A DNA stretch of 64,000 bases from JAHBNG01 sp039028975 (GTDB lineage Bacteria; Chloroflexota; Anaerolineae; Caldilineales; Caldilineaceae). Made by a program: the position numbers and the translations under genes. The stretch is from assembly GCA_039028975.1 (NCBI GenBank), contig JBCCHB010000007.1, forward strand, positions 108,068 through 172,067. Reading direction: 5' to 3'. The notes under the pieces are model-generated. The model ran no database searches. It saw only the letters and a list, made by a program, of their open reading frames with translations, and was not told the DNA's origin. Of this stretch, positions 43,631 through 51,400 are shown piece after piece (the stretch's first letter is position 1; each line of letters begins with the position of its first letter).

Positions 43631-43697
43631 ATCTTCCCGGAAGGGGTTTCTGGCAGATACGCAAACCCGAGCACGGCTAACCCCTTCCGGCGAAGAT
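43631..43697. repeat. REP hairpin, right of the RAYT
   Basis: A 67-bp copy of the element at 42781-42847 with identical arms and a diverged loop. It lies 173 bp after the transposase stop and about 100 bp before the EAD1-TIR-FGE start. Confidence 0.85.
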
Positions 43698-43795
43698 GGG
43701 TTAGCAAAGAATTGAAACAATTTCAGCTGCTCACACGTCCATATACATATGAATGGTTTCGTTCCAGCCAGCTTGAGAGAGAGGTAACGAGATCG

Positions 43796-45742
43796 GTGAA
43801 TCTAAACAAAAATCAGAGAGAGCTTCTTTTTAAGGCCTTACTGAGCGCCTATCCTGGCTATGACCAACTAGCCAGGATGGTTTCGTTTGAGTTGGATGAA
43901 AAGGTGGATCAGATTGCGGGTTCTGGACCACTCAACGATGTCTCATTCAAGCTCATAGAATGGGCCGAGGCGCAGGGCAAGCTCAAAGAGCTGATAGCAG
44001 GTGCCATCAACCAGAATGCCGGGAATCAGCAGCTAGCCGCTGCGGCTAAAGACTTCGCTCTCTGGTTGGCAGCAAATGAAGCAGCCGACGACGAGGAAGA
44101 CGCTGAAGAGTGGTTACACAAAGCACGACCAGTGCGGGGCTTTTTGTGTCACGCATCCCAGGACAAACCCCGAGTGCTTCAACTGTATGAGTACTTGCAG
44201 CGTGATGGTGTAGATCCGTGGCTGGATGTGAAAAACCTGCGCGGTGGCCAGAACTGGCAAATCGAGATTCCCAAGGCTGTGGCTCGTTCAGATGTTATTC
44301 TGGTCTGTTTTTCATCCCGTGCCTTAAAAAGCGATGGCTTCATCCAAGAAGAGATGCGCTTTGCATTAGAAGAGGCAGAAAAGCGACCGTCAGAGGCCAT
44401 CACCATCATTCCCGTGCGCTTTGAAAATGTTGACATACCGGTCCGTTTTGCGCGCTGGCACTGGATTAACTTATTCGACTCCGATGGCTATGAAGGGTTA
44501 CTGAGTTCGTTTGAACTGCGAGCTGAGCAATCTGGACTGCAAGCACCCAAACCTACGGGGAAACCCTTTCTCATTCGACCTCTTCTAGGCCGCATTCCCT
44601 GGCGGGCTACGGGCGCGGCCATTGTTGCGGTGATTTTGTTTTGGGTGGCGTTAGCTGGTGCGCTCGGAGATCCATCTGGCTTTGTGGGAGACAGACTGGG
44701 TGGTCTCTCCACCTTAGTCGGGTGGCCAGCAAGCGAGACACCCACCCCCACGCCGTCTGCTCCCCTAACCCCAACCGAAGAAACAGAACCTCAGGTTGCT
44801 CAGAAACCGACAGCGACGCCAACGATCACTCCATCACCTGTGCCGATCGAAACCGCGACGCCCGATCCCCAAGCACTCATCGAAGAAGCGCAGGCGCTAA
44901 CCAAAGAACTGCAGGCTGAAGCGGCCATAGCGAAGCTGACAGAGGCCAAAGAACGCAACCTCGGTCTGGAACTGGATTTGCCGACAGGGATTGAAGAAGT
45001 TAAGCGTACAGTAGCAATCTCATTAACCCTTCAGGGCGAAGAACTGCTCCGCACAGCCAAAAAGTCTGGTGACCCTGATCTATTGGAAACGAGCTTTATC
45101 TCAGCTACTGCCCTCTTTACCCAAGCCTTTGCCCTTGCGCCACCACCCGAGGCAGATGTTTACGTCCGCATTCCGGCCGGCGTGCTCGAGCCGAGCGATG
45201 GGTCAGATGAACCGGTGCAAATCAATGAATTCTGGATGCGCCGCACCGAAGTGACCAATCAGCAATATCAACGCTGTGTCGATGCGGATTTCTGTCAACC
45301 GCCATTGAATGATCATTGGGACAAACCCGAGTCCGCCAATTTACCCGTGACATGGGTTACTTGGGACCAAGCCAACGCTTATGCAGAATGGGTGGGTGGC
45401 CGATTGCCCACCGAGGCCGAATGGGAATGGGCCTGCAGGGGTGACGATGGCCGTATCTATCCTTGGGGCAACCAAGAGCCATCTGAGACGTTACTTAACT
45501 ATAACGGCAACAATGAGGGGGTTGCACCTGTGGGCAGCTACCCTGAAGGCGTGAACCCCTTTGGACTGTATGACATGGCCGGTAACGTGTGGGAGTGGAC
45601 GGCTGACGAGGTAGAATCAAATCCAAACAGGCATTGGCTTCGCGGTGGTGGGTATTGGAATGATGCCGAAGGGGTGCGCTGCGCCGCCCGCGACTTCAAC
45701 CTCGGCGTCAACTTCGGTTTTCGAGTAGTGTTGTTGAAGTGA
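43796..45742 (+). CDS. EAD1-TIR-transmembrane-FGE protein with DGR-like variable C terminus
   Basis: A 648-residue protein. EAD1 spans residues 1-85 (ELLFKALLSAYPGYDQLARM, WAEAQGKLKELIAGA). A TIR domain follows (about 113-235: RGFLCHASQDKPRV, DPWLDVKNLRGGQNW, SDVILVCFSSRAL, with the Glu of FIQEEMRFAL as candidate catalytic acid). A single membrane helix lies near 272-291 (AAIVAVILFWVALAGALG), then a Thr/Pro-rich stretch, a helical segment, and a C-terminal FGE/CLec fold (about 454-648: RRTEVTNQQYQRC, RLPTEAEWEWACRG, FGLYDMAGNVWEW). TIR domains of bacterial immune proteins are NAD-consuming or messenger-making. GTG 43796 is the likely start; the frame opens at 43601 inside the repeat. Confidence 0.88.
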   Translation: MNLNKNQRELLFKALLSAYPGYDQLARMVSFELDEKVDQIAGSGPLNDVSFKLIEWAEAQGKLKELIAGAINQNAGNQQLAAAAKDFALWLAANEAADDEEDAEEWLHKARPVRGFLCHASQDKPRVLQLYEYLQRDGVDPWLDVKNLRGGQNWQIEIPKAVARSDVILVCFSSRALKSDGFIQEEMRFALEEAEKRPSEAITIIPVRFENVDIPVRFARWHWINLFDSDGYEGLLSSFELRAEQSGLQAPKPTGKPFLIRPLLGRIPWRATGAAIVAVILFWVALAGALGDPSGFVGDRLGGLSTLVGWPASETPTPTPSAPLTPTEETEPQVAQKPTATPTITPSPVPIETATPDPQALIEEAQALTKELQAEAAIAKLTEAKERNLGLELDLPTGIEEVKRTVAISLTLQGEELLRTAKKSGDPDLLETSFISATALFTQAFALAPPPEADVYVRIPAGVLEPSDGSDEPVQINEFWMRRTEVTNQQYQRCVDADFCQPPLNDHWDKPESANLPVTWVTWDQANAYAEWVGGRLPTEAEWEWACRGDDGRIYPWGNQEPSETLLNYNGNNEGVAPVGSYPEGVNPFGLYDMAGNVWEWTADEVESNPNRHWLRGGGYWNDAEGVRCAARDFNLGVNFGFRVVLLK

Positions 45743-45815
45743 GTAGAGTCCCCTGGCTGTGCTGGACTCTGAAAGCTCTGGTCTCCGGCCCTCTGGTTTT
45801 TCTCTTCCCTCTGAA
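45644..45815 (+). other. Putative DGR variable region (VR2) and 3' homing element
   Basis: The 3' end of the EAD1-TIR-FGE gene. After the same CGCCCGCGAC block (to 45694) come seven codons (45695-45715) that all end in C, two codons fewer than VR1. The 100 bp 45716-45815 match 42404-42503 with 4 mismatches, beyond the stop codon and including the AGAGTCC/GGACTCT hairpin. Upstream mismatches between the two copies fall where an adenine in the template would explain both. Confidence 0.75.
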
Positions 45816-45850
45816 CAAGCTACGCTGGCGAGTACAACAAGGCGCATCAA

Positions 45851-46225
45851 TCATCTCCCAAAGAGCCAGCCTTGACTATCGCTGCCATACAATTCGTTGA
45901 TCTCTTTGGCCTTTGGCAGAAATCTGTACGTGGTGGGAGAGTTCAGCTTGGTTAATTCAGGCCGCAAGTAATATTCCAGCTCTGCTGTAGGAATTGGCTC
46001 AAGATCGAGGAAACGCCAGAGAGCTTCGACACCATCTACCTGCTCCTTGCATGACGCAAAGTAGAAGTCTTCATAGACGATCATCATCACACGATCATCA
46101 TCACGTCCATCAAGAATCGGTTCACACAGCTGCATGTGCCAGGAGAGCCACTCCATTCGACCTCGAACGTCATCCGGGCCAAGCGGTTGCAACCCTTGGT
46201 AGTAGGACTCCAATGAACGAGTCAT
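45851..46225 (-). pseudogene. 5'-truncated sulfotransferase remnant
   Basis: The 124-residue frame contains the C-terminal part of a sulfotransferase-like protein: WLSWHMQLCEPILDGRDDDR, RVMMIVYEDFYFASCKEQVD and LWRFLDLEPIP, equivalent to the 3'-phosphate-binding RYEDL and FLGL segments. The N-terminal PAPS-binding loop is absent. The frame continues upstream only 13 codons (to NLWKTWD) before a stop, close to a MITE-like element at 46270. Insertion or deletion there probably removed the front of the gene. It could be a short functional relative, but this is less likely. Confidence 0.55.
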
Positions 46226-46269
46226 GTCCCACGTCTTCCACAGATTCGTTTGTGCAGCACTTTTTCATA

Positions 46270-46387
46270 AGAGTTGTTCCGAATTAAGAACTTACTCGGT
46301 GACTGGCACTTTTTCGGCGATGCTCTCTGGCTAACGAGACATGCCAAGTGCCTGTCACCTCAGGTTTTGTTATTTCAGAACAACTCT
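46270..46387. mobile_element. MITE-like element with 10-bp terminal inverted repeats
   Basis: 118 bp bounded by AGAGTTGTTC and GAACAACTCT. An inner inverted pair GGTGACTGGCACT (46309-46321) and AGTGCCTGTCACC (46347-46359) matches at 12 of 13 positions. It contains no gene, and TA-rich sequence flanks it, as expected of Tc1/IS630-type insertion. It abuts the truncated sulfotransferase. Confidence 0.65.
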
Positions 46388-46388
46388 A

Positions 46389-46470
46389 TAGTATAGGAAA
46401 GTATAAAACTCGACCCCCGAAATATGGCCAAACTCTAGCTGAATGCTGACGGCTGATTAGCTGAAAGCTT
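46389..46470 (+). repeat. 82-bp perfect direct repeat, left copy
   Basis: Identical to 47931-48012. It starts TAGTATAGGAAAGTATAAAA and ends GCTGAAAGCTT. The two copies bracket 1.46 kb with two hypothetical genes. The repeat is non-coding. Confidence 0.85.
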
Positions 46471-46514
46471 TTTTATTTGGGGAATCACAACCAATACCTT
46501 AACTCTGTCAGCGA

Positions 46515-47069
46515 CTACTCTTCCTCTTCAGCAAATGAGCGAATCCACGTCCATAGCGGTATATAAATGTCCCTCGCTGAGGAGCATACTGCATATGGCT
46601 TAAAATGTGAATGCTCTCCAGGGATCGGAGCAAGTCCCCAAGGTTCGACAAACATGGAGCATTCAGACCAAATGAACCCATTTAGTCTCATTGCGATGTT
46701 TCCGTTGTCTTCTGGCAACCCAGGTGGCGTTGCCCAAACAATCTTGTAACGTACCCCATCCTCAATTTGTGCCGTCGATGAGAGCCTAACGCCAAACCTC
46801 TTCTCTGCAGGTTTATCACCCAGACGCCCGAGAACCTCCCATGTACCGGGCACAAAATCAACTATCGGCTCATGATCCGGTCGACGATTGAAATTGCGCA
46901 CAGCCCTATCTAAAAAAATCCCATCCCCCAAATCAGACTGTCGCGCATCATTCAGCATTAAGCTATGACTGTACGAACGATCGGCCAAAGGCGAAGCATC
47001 ATTCCAGTGCAACGTCTGGGTAATTATATGGGTTGTAATCACCTCTGTATTCGATATTTCAACATGCAC
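46515..47069 (-). CDS. Hypothetical protein
   Basis: A 184-residue soluble protein I do not recognise. It contains an aromatic- and acid-rich C-terminal half (GEHSHFKPYAVC, IYIPLWTWIRSFAEEEE) and no signal peptide, membrane helix or catalytic signature. It follows another hypothetical gene by 67 bp on the same strand, and both lie within an 82-bp direct-repeat pair. Confidence 0.5.
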   Translation of the reverse strand: MHVEISNTEVITTHIITQTLHWNDASPLADRSYSHSLMLNDARQSDLGDGIFLDRAVRNFNRRPDHEPIVDFVPGTWEVLGRLGDKPAEKRFGVRLSSTAQIEDGVRYKIVWATPPGLPEDNGNIAMRLNGFIWSECSMFVEPWGLAPIPGEHSHFKPYAVCSSARDIYIPLWTWIRSFAEEEE

Positions 47070-47136
47070 AATTGACTCAAACTCTATGCTGTCTGGAGCG
47101 AAATCGTCACTTGTTTGAGCCAGTGACCGAGATCCA

Positions 47137-47736
47137 TTACCAATCTCTGAACGAGTCGAAAAAAAAGCTATCCGTCTCTAGCTCAACTACCGATTGCACG
47201 GTGTCCAGATTCAATAAGTCAGTGACCACCTGCTGAGCAGCAATCTCGATTTCCGTGCTATGCAAGGGGATCGCTGGGCAGCTATCCATATTCCAGCATT
47301 CACCATAGGTCGTATCCCACTCAACTTTGGCCTGTGTCGAAAGTTCGAGCAATCGTTCAACATTGCTCCGCGCAGTAACGGATAAAGCTGAACCGCTCAG
47401 ATCACTTTCAGAATCACGAATATCACGCAGCAGGTGACTGTAATAATTCTTCTGCCAATGGGCATTGCGCAGAGGTGTCACATCTTGACCAGGCCGATAG
47501 CGTACCCCACCACTCCAAGCACGAAAGCCAATCTGGTGTCCCCAGATAAAAGATGTTGGCACATCTAGTCCATCAACGCTTTCCAATGCGTTCGCAGCTT
47601 CCTCTAAAGTCGTTCCACCCGTAAATTCTACCCGAACCAATTTCGGCACCGTTGGCCAAGAAGCCCCCAGTACCAGCACACCCAAAGCGACACATGCAAA
47701 CAAGATCAATCTTCTTCTCATGCCCAACACTCCCAT
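47137..47736 (-). CDS. Hypothetical membrane-anchored or secreted protein
   Basis: A 199-residue protein with an N-terminal RRRLILFACVALGVLVLGASW segment that is a signal peptide or anchor. The remainder is unassigned; ECWNMDSCPAIP has two Cys that could form a disulfide, consistent with export. The start may be 47736 or the second Met at 47721. It lies upstream of the other hypothetical gene in the same direct-repeat-bounded segment. Confidence 0.55.
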   Translation of the reverse strand: MGVLGMRRRLILFACVALGVLVLGASWPTVPKLVRVEFTGGTTLEEAANALESVDGLDVPTSFIWGHQIGFRAWSGGVRYRPGQDVTPLRNAHWQKNYYSHLLRDIRDSESDLSGSALSVTARSNVERLLELSTQAKVEWDTTYGECWNMDSCPAIPLHSTEIEIAAQQVVTDLLNLDTVQSVVELETDSFFFDSFRDW

Positions 47737-47930
47737 AGAAAAAGCATCTGCTCTTCAGAGCCTTGATGTCACACACCTCATTCACTCTGATTCGGTTGCG
47801 TGTAACCAGACCATTATACCAAAAGGCTTCACAGCCAGCCGAACCGCTAGCCCTACCGATCTGTTCGCTATCGAGACTCTATCCCCTCGCGCGTATCACG
47901 CCCAGCGCCTACGCGCCATCGAATTTCTTG

Positions 47931-48012
47931 TAGTATAGGAAAGTATAAAACTCGACCCCCGAAATATGGCCAAACTCTAGCTGAATGCTGACGGCTGATT
48001 AGCTGAAAGCTT
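47931..48012 (+). repeat. 82-bp perfect direct repeat, right copy
   Basis: Identical to 46389-46470 over 82 bp and in the same orientation. Sequence diverges immediately after GCTGAAAGCTT. The exact match implies a recent duplication or continuing recombination. Confidence 0.85.
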
Positions 48013-48073
48013 CTTTATCTTCGCTAGACGCTTCAATCCTCGGGCGCGACGTTTGGAGAGAAGAGACAGTGGC

Positions 48074-49039
48074 TTATGGTATTGGCAGTGGCCCTTTTGC
48101 CAAAGTGCCCTCAAGAGCGCGGGCGACCGCCTCAAGGTCTTTCTGATTGCCGACCCACGCGTTCCAGCCAAGGTGTGATGCCCCGATTTGAAGCTCATAA
48201 CAGTGATGTCGCAAGGAAGCATTCACAAGATCTGCTTCGGTTAGATCCCGAGCTACTATTGTTCGATTCCAGATGTCTGAGGCGGCGATGCCCGAATGCC
48301 AGTCGCTCCAGAATGTACACCAAGCAACATCGTACAAGAAGTCACCGTACGCTGAACATTTCCACGAGAATATGGCCGTCACTTGTGAGGCATCGTTCGA
48401 AACGAGAACATTCTGATGAAGTAGGTCGCCATGGATGAGGTCCCTGCGTTCCGGGCAAGCCGGCAGCAACTCATGGATACGCGACTCACAAGTTTTGAAC
48501 AGATTGTCAATGACAGGGTTTTCCGCGAGTTTCGCTCGCCAGCCACTCACACGAGCATCAGGATTGTCAACCAGGCCACCAGTCAGCCAGCTGTGCCAAC
48601 TCATATTCGTTGATCCTTCCTGGTCGTACCAAATCACCCTATCATCTTTTGAAGTGGCCACTGCACGCATTTCAGCCAGGAGCGTTGCCAGGGCGCTGCC
48701 AACAGCACCACCTTCATCTGCAGAGGCGGTCTCGATGAAACGGCCATAGTGACGCTCTGAGATAGCATAGTTGAGACCGAGTGCCATTCCTGTGTCGACT
48801 ACATTTGGAACCGGCAAGTTTGGACTATTGAAGCGCATCGCCGCAGTGTCAATAGCAAAACCCTCAGCCATGTCGCTGAGCCGAAGCACCAAGTCTTGTG
48901 TGCCGACGCGATAGCCAAACGCCGAGGACCAGAAACCACCTGAAAGAGAAACGAGATCTCTGATCTCAGCATCGTGTAGTCCAGTGAGCCAAGCAGATAC
49001 TTGCTCAAGAGAAGGGTATGATTGTTCGTCGATTGTCAT
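48074..49039 (-). CDS. Aminoglycoside phosphotransferase-family kinase with altered metal site
   Basis: A 321-residue APH/ChoK-fold kinase. The catalytic loop is DLIHGDLLHQNVLVS (Asp and Asn present). The metal-binding Asp expected in the next motif (IDW in the family) reads IFSWKCSAYGDF, with Ser from a TCG codon, so activity may be lost or altered. ATG 49039 has AAGG 6 bases upstream and the protein similarity begins there; an upstream Met at 49117 is less likely. The gene stands apart from the larger kinase downstream. Confidence 0.78.
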   Translation of the reverse strand: MTIDEQSYPSLEQVSAWLTGLHDAEIRDLVSLSGGFWSSAFGYRVGTQDLVLRLSDMAEGFAIDTAAMRFNSPNLPVPNVVDTGMALGLNYAISERHYGRFIETASADEGGAVGSALATLLAEMRAVATSKDDRVIWYDQEGSTNMSWHSWLTGGLVDNPDARVSGWRAKLAENPVIDNLFKTCESRIHELLPACPERRDLIHGDLLHQNVLVSNDASQVTAIFSWKCSAYGDFLYDVAWCTFWSDWHSGIAASDIWNRTIVARDLTEADLVNASLRHHCYELQIGASHLGWNAWVGNQKDLEAVARALEGTLAKGPLPIP

Positions 49040-49304
49040 ACGAAACCTTGCAGGTTGTGTTTGATTCAAATTGATGAAAGACCCAGCTACGCTCATCCTA
49101 CTTGACGGATGGCGCACAGGTCAACAAGCAGAGCCGGTGATTTTCTAAGATAGGTCGACTCCATGGCATAGCATGGTGAGATATCCAGAGATATTCAATC
49201 GGGAGGAAGGTCTCGGCCGGAGCCAGAGAAGGCCTCCTCTCCATATCGCTCCTATGGCTGCACAGATACGTTGCGGTTTGAGGTTTGAACGAAGTACTCA
49301 ACAT

Positions 49305-49433
49305 CTACACAAAGGGAATGAGCATGGCAAGCGCACCAATGATGAGGATGATGTAATTGAAAAAGTGGGCTTGGGCCAACGCTTGGCCCAATAATATTTT
49401 CCCTATAGTGGGTGTTGGAGAAGTTGTTGTCAT
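49305..49433 (-). CDS. Possible small membrane peptide
   Basis: A 42-residue frame, MTTTSPTPTIGKILLGQALA then QAHFFNYIILIIGALAMLIP FV, with a soluble head and one strong hydrophobic helix. It lies in the 427-bp gap between the two kinase genes. No Shine-Dalgarno is visible, so this is weakly supported. The rest of the gap shows nothing recognisable. Confidence 0.35.
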   Translation of the reverse strand: MTTTSPTPTIGKILLGQALAQAHFFNYIILIIGALAMLIPFV

Positions 49434-49466
49434 AAAAATAGTTGGTAACAGGCTGGACTACCTATC

Positions 49467-50612
49467 CTACGTCACATCCCTTAATAAGCCCAATGCTTCT
49501 TCTCCCATATTTAAAATATGATTTCCAACTGCGACAGCTTGTTTTGGTCCGCCTGGATTTAGCAACTGAGGTGGTTCCACACCTGGTGGCAGTGCCGCAA
49601 TGCGGCGGGCAATATTGGGCATCTTTGTCGCAGGTTCGGCGATACCTACTTGCAGCGCACTGAGCGCTGTGAAGCCAAAACGCACCATCCGCTCATCGCC
49701 CTCCCAACCAGCATCGCGTAGACCTGCTACATAGCCAGAAAAGATCAACCCATCCAATTCGGCAATACGGTCGATGTCAATGGCAACGAACGCCAGCGTC
49801 GCGGCGAAAAGGGAGACCAGCTCTCCCCCTAAGAATTGTAGACCAGCCGCCTCCCAGTCCATGATAACAGTCTGGGGGCGACCGTTTGCAGAATGACGAA
49901 CCATCAGATTGCGACGAAAGGCATCGCCATGGCAGAAGGTTTGGGGGAGCTGCTCTACTCCGGCCAACAATCGTCCCCGTTCTGGCCATAGACTCATGAT
50001 GCGCTCTGCCCTGTTGTCGCCAAGTAGCTCGGCAAAGTACGGGGTATGACTCAGCTTGGGCAATTCGATGATACCCGATTCCGAAGCGACCAAACGTTGA
50101 CGGGTATCAGGCTGGCTAAGCCAATCATGATTGGGTAGGGGGCGACCAACTAGATAAGCACCATTCATTTGGCCAAGATGGCGTGCCACAATGGTGTATT
50201 GCTTAAGGGGCCATTCTTCATCGCTTTCTGCACCCATATCCTCGAGCCACAGCCAATATTCATTGTTTGACTGCTGGGCAATATGGTAACAGCTCGGAAC
50301 AATGAGATCCTGGGGTAACCCAGTTAACAGATCTGATTGATAGAGCAGCTTCTCCCGCTGCCAAAACTCACCATCGGTCACGGCCTGGGAGGCAGAAGCT
50401 TTGCTTATAATCTTAAGAATAATCGACCATGGCTTCAGGGCTTTGGCCGTTTGTGCCTGACCCTGAAACCGGTGAACCGTAGCACCGCTTAACCCTCCTT
50501 CAATGGGTTGGCGGGACCAGTTGGTTATATCGGCTGATTCGTCTTGTAAGGCGTCACGTACAATCGGGGTAAGCGTTGTTAAATCAATGGAATCCATATA
50601 GTTATTGCTCAT
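49467..50612 (-). CDS. APH-fold phosphotransferase (small-molecule kinase)
   Basis: A 381-residue kinase of the aminoglycoside phosphotransferase/choline-kinase fold. The catalytic loop FCHGDAFRRNLMV and metal-binding IMDWEAAGLQFLGGE are intact. ATG 50612 forms an ATGA overlap with the stop of the phytanoyl-CoA dioxygenase gene; a start at 50618 is also possible. It ends the long minus-strand cluster, so its substrate may be a product of the cluster's oxidative chemistry rather than an antibiotic. Confidence 0.82.
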   Translation of the reverse strand: MSNNYMDSIDLTTLTPIVRDALQDESADITNWSRQPIEGGLSGATVHRFQGQAQTAKALKPWSIILKIISKASASQAVTDGEFWQREKLLYQSDLLTGLPQDLIVPSCYHIAQQSNNEYWLWLEDMGAESDEEWPLKQYTIVARHLGQMNGAYLVGRPLPNHDWLSQPDTRQRLVASESGIIELPKLSHTPYFAELLGDNRAERIMSLWPERGRLLAGVEQLPQTFCHGDAFRRNLMVRHSANGRPQTVIMDWEAAGLQFLGGELVSLFAATLAFVAIDIDRIAELDGLIFSGYVAGLRDAGWEGDERMVRFGFTALSALQVGIAEPATKMPNIARRIAALPPGVEPPQLLNPGGPKQAVAVGNHILNMGEEALGLLRDVT

Positions 50613-51400
50613 CGCCAATTTTCACAACCCCTAAACGGAAAGTCTGAATGAGAATCATAGCTAGGCCAAAGAGACCACTCATGCCGTGCGCCTTGACTCT
50701 CCCCTTGTAGAAGCCACGTACAAGCCCTTGTCTCACCTAGAATTGAGGTACTTGTGGGGATATAACGCATGGGCAAGGCCGCCCGCCGTATGGATGACGT
50801 GTTCGCCGAGCTGCCGTGGATGATAAAGGGATGATGGACCTCAACATCGCCAGGCTCTAGCACAATATCCACAGCTCGGCTCTGCTCCTCCTCGCTTAAA
50901 ACCAGTTCTTTGCCAAAGACATTGGGCCTATCGCCCGATTCGGCATGATCCCGCAGAACCTTATGGGAGCCAGGAATGACTCTCATACAGCCGTTTTCTG
51001 GGCTAGCTGGATCAATCGCCAAATAGAGGGTGACCACTGCTTGAGGTTCCAGGGGCCAATAGCCCAAATCCTGATGCCACAAAATGGGCAATCCAACTTC
51101 TGGCTCTTTGATCAGATAGTGGCTGGAATAGAGGCCGATGTGTGCCCCAATATACGTTTCGGCAATGGACAGCAGCCGCGGATCACTAACCAGCCGAGCA
51201 AAGAAGGCATCATGGACGGCAAAGGGCCCAGGGCCTTGCACCTTTAACTTCACTCTGCTCCAGTCGATGTGACCCTGAATTTCAGCAAGCAAGTCTGTAT
51301 CGAGTACGTTACGATAGATAGTATACCCATCTCGTTCATATTGGACTTGATGAGTATTCACCTGATTTTCTAGCGAAGTATTATCAGTTGGGCGGAACAT
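50609..51400 (-). CDS. Phytanoyl-CoA dioxygenase family protein (PhyH 1)
   Basis: A 263-residue Fe(II)/2-oxoglutarate-dependent oxygenase. The iron ligands are His and Asp in WHQDLGYW and the distal His in HHPFIIHGSSANTS; CMRVIPGSHKVL and LEPGDVEVHHP are further PhyH signatures. Such enzymes hydroxylate many small molecules besides phytanoyl-CoA. It overlaps the Ldh-type gene by 17 bp upstream and the kinase gene downstream by ATGA. It may act on the same substrate as the second PhyH, 1.1 kb away. Confidence 0.88.
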   Translation of the reverse strand: MFRPTDNTSLENQVNTHQVQYERDGYTIYRNVLDTDLLAEIQGHIDWSRVKLKVQGPGPFAVHDAFFARLVSDPRLLSIAETYIGAHIGLYSSHYLIKEPEVGLPILWHQDLGYWPLEPQAVVTLYLAIDPASPENGCMRVIPGSHKVLRDHAESGDRPNVFGKELVLSEEEQSRAVDIVLEPGDVEVHHPFIIHGSSANTSSIRRAALPMRYIPTSTSILGETRACTWLLQGESQGARHEWSLWPSYDSHSDFPFRGCENWR

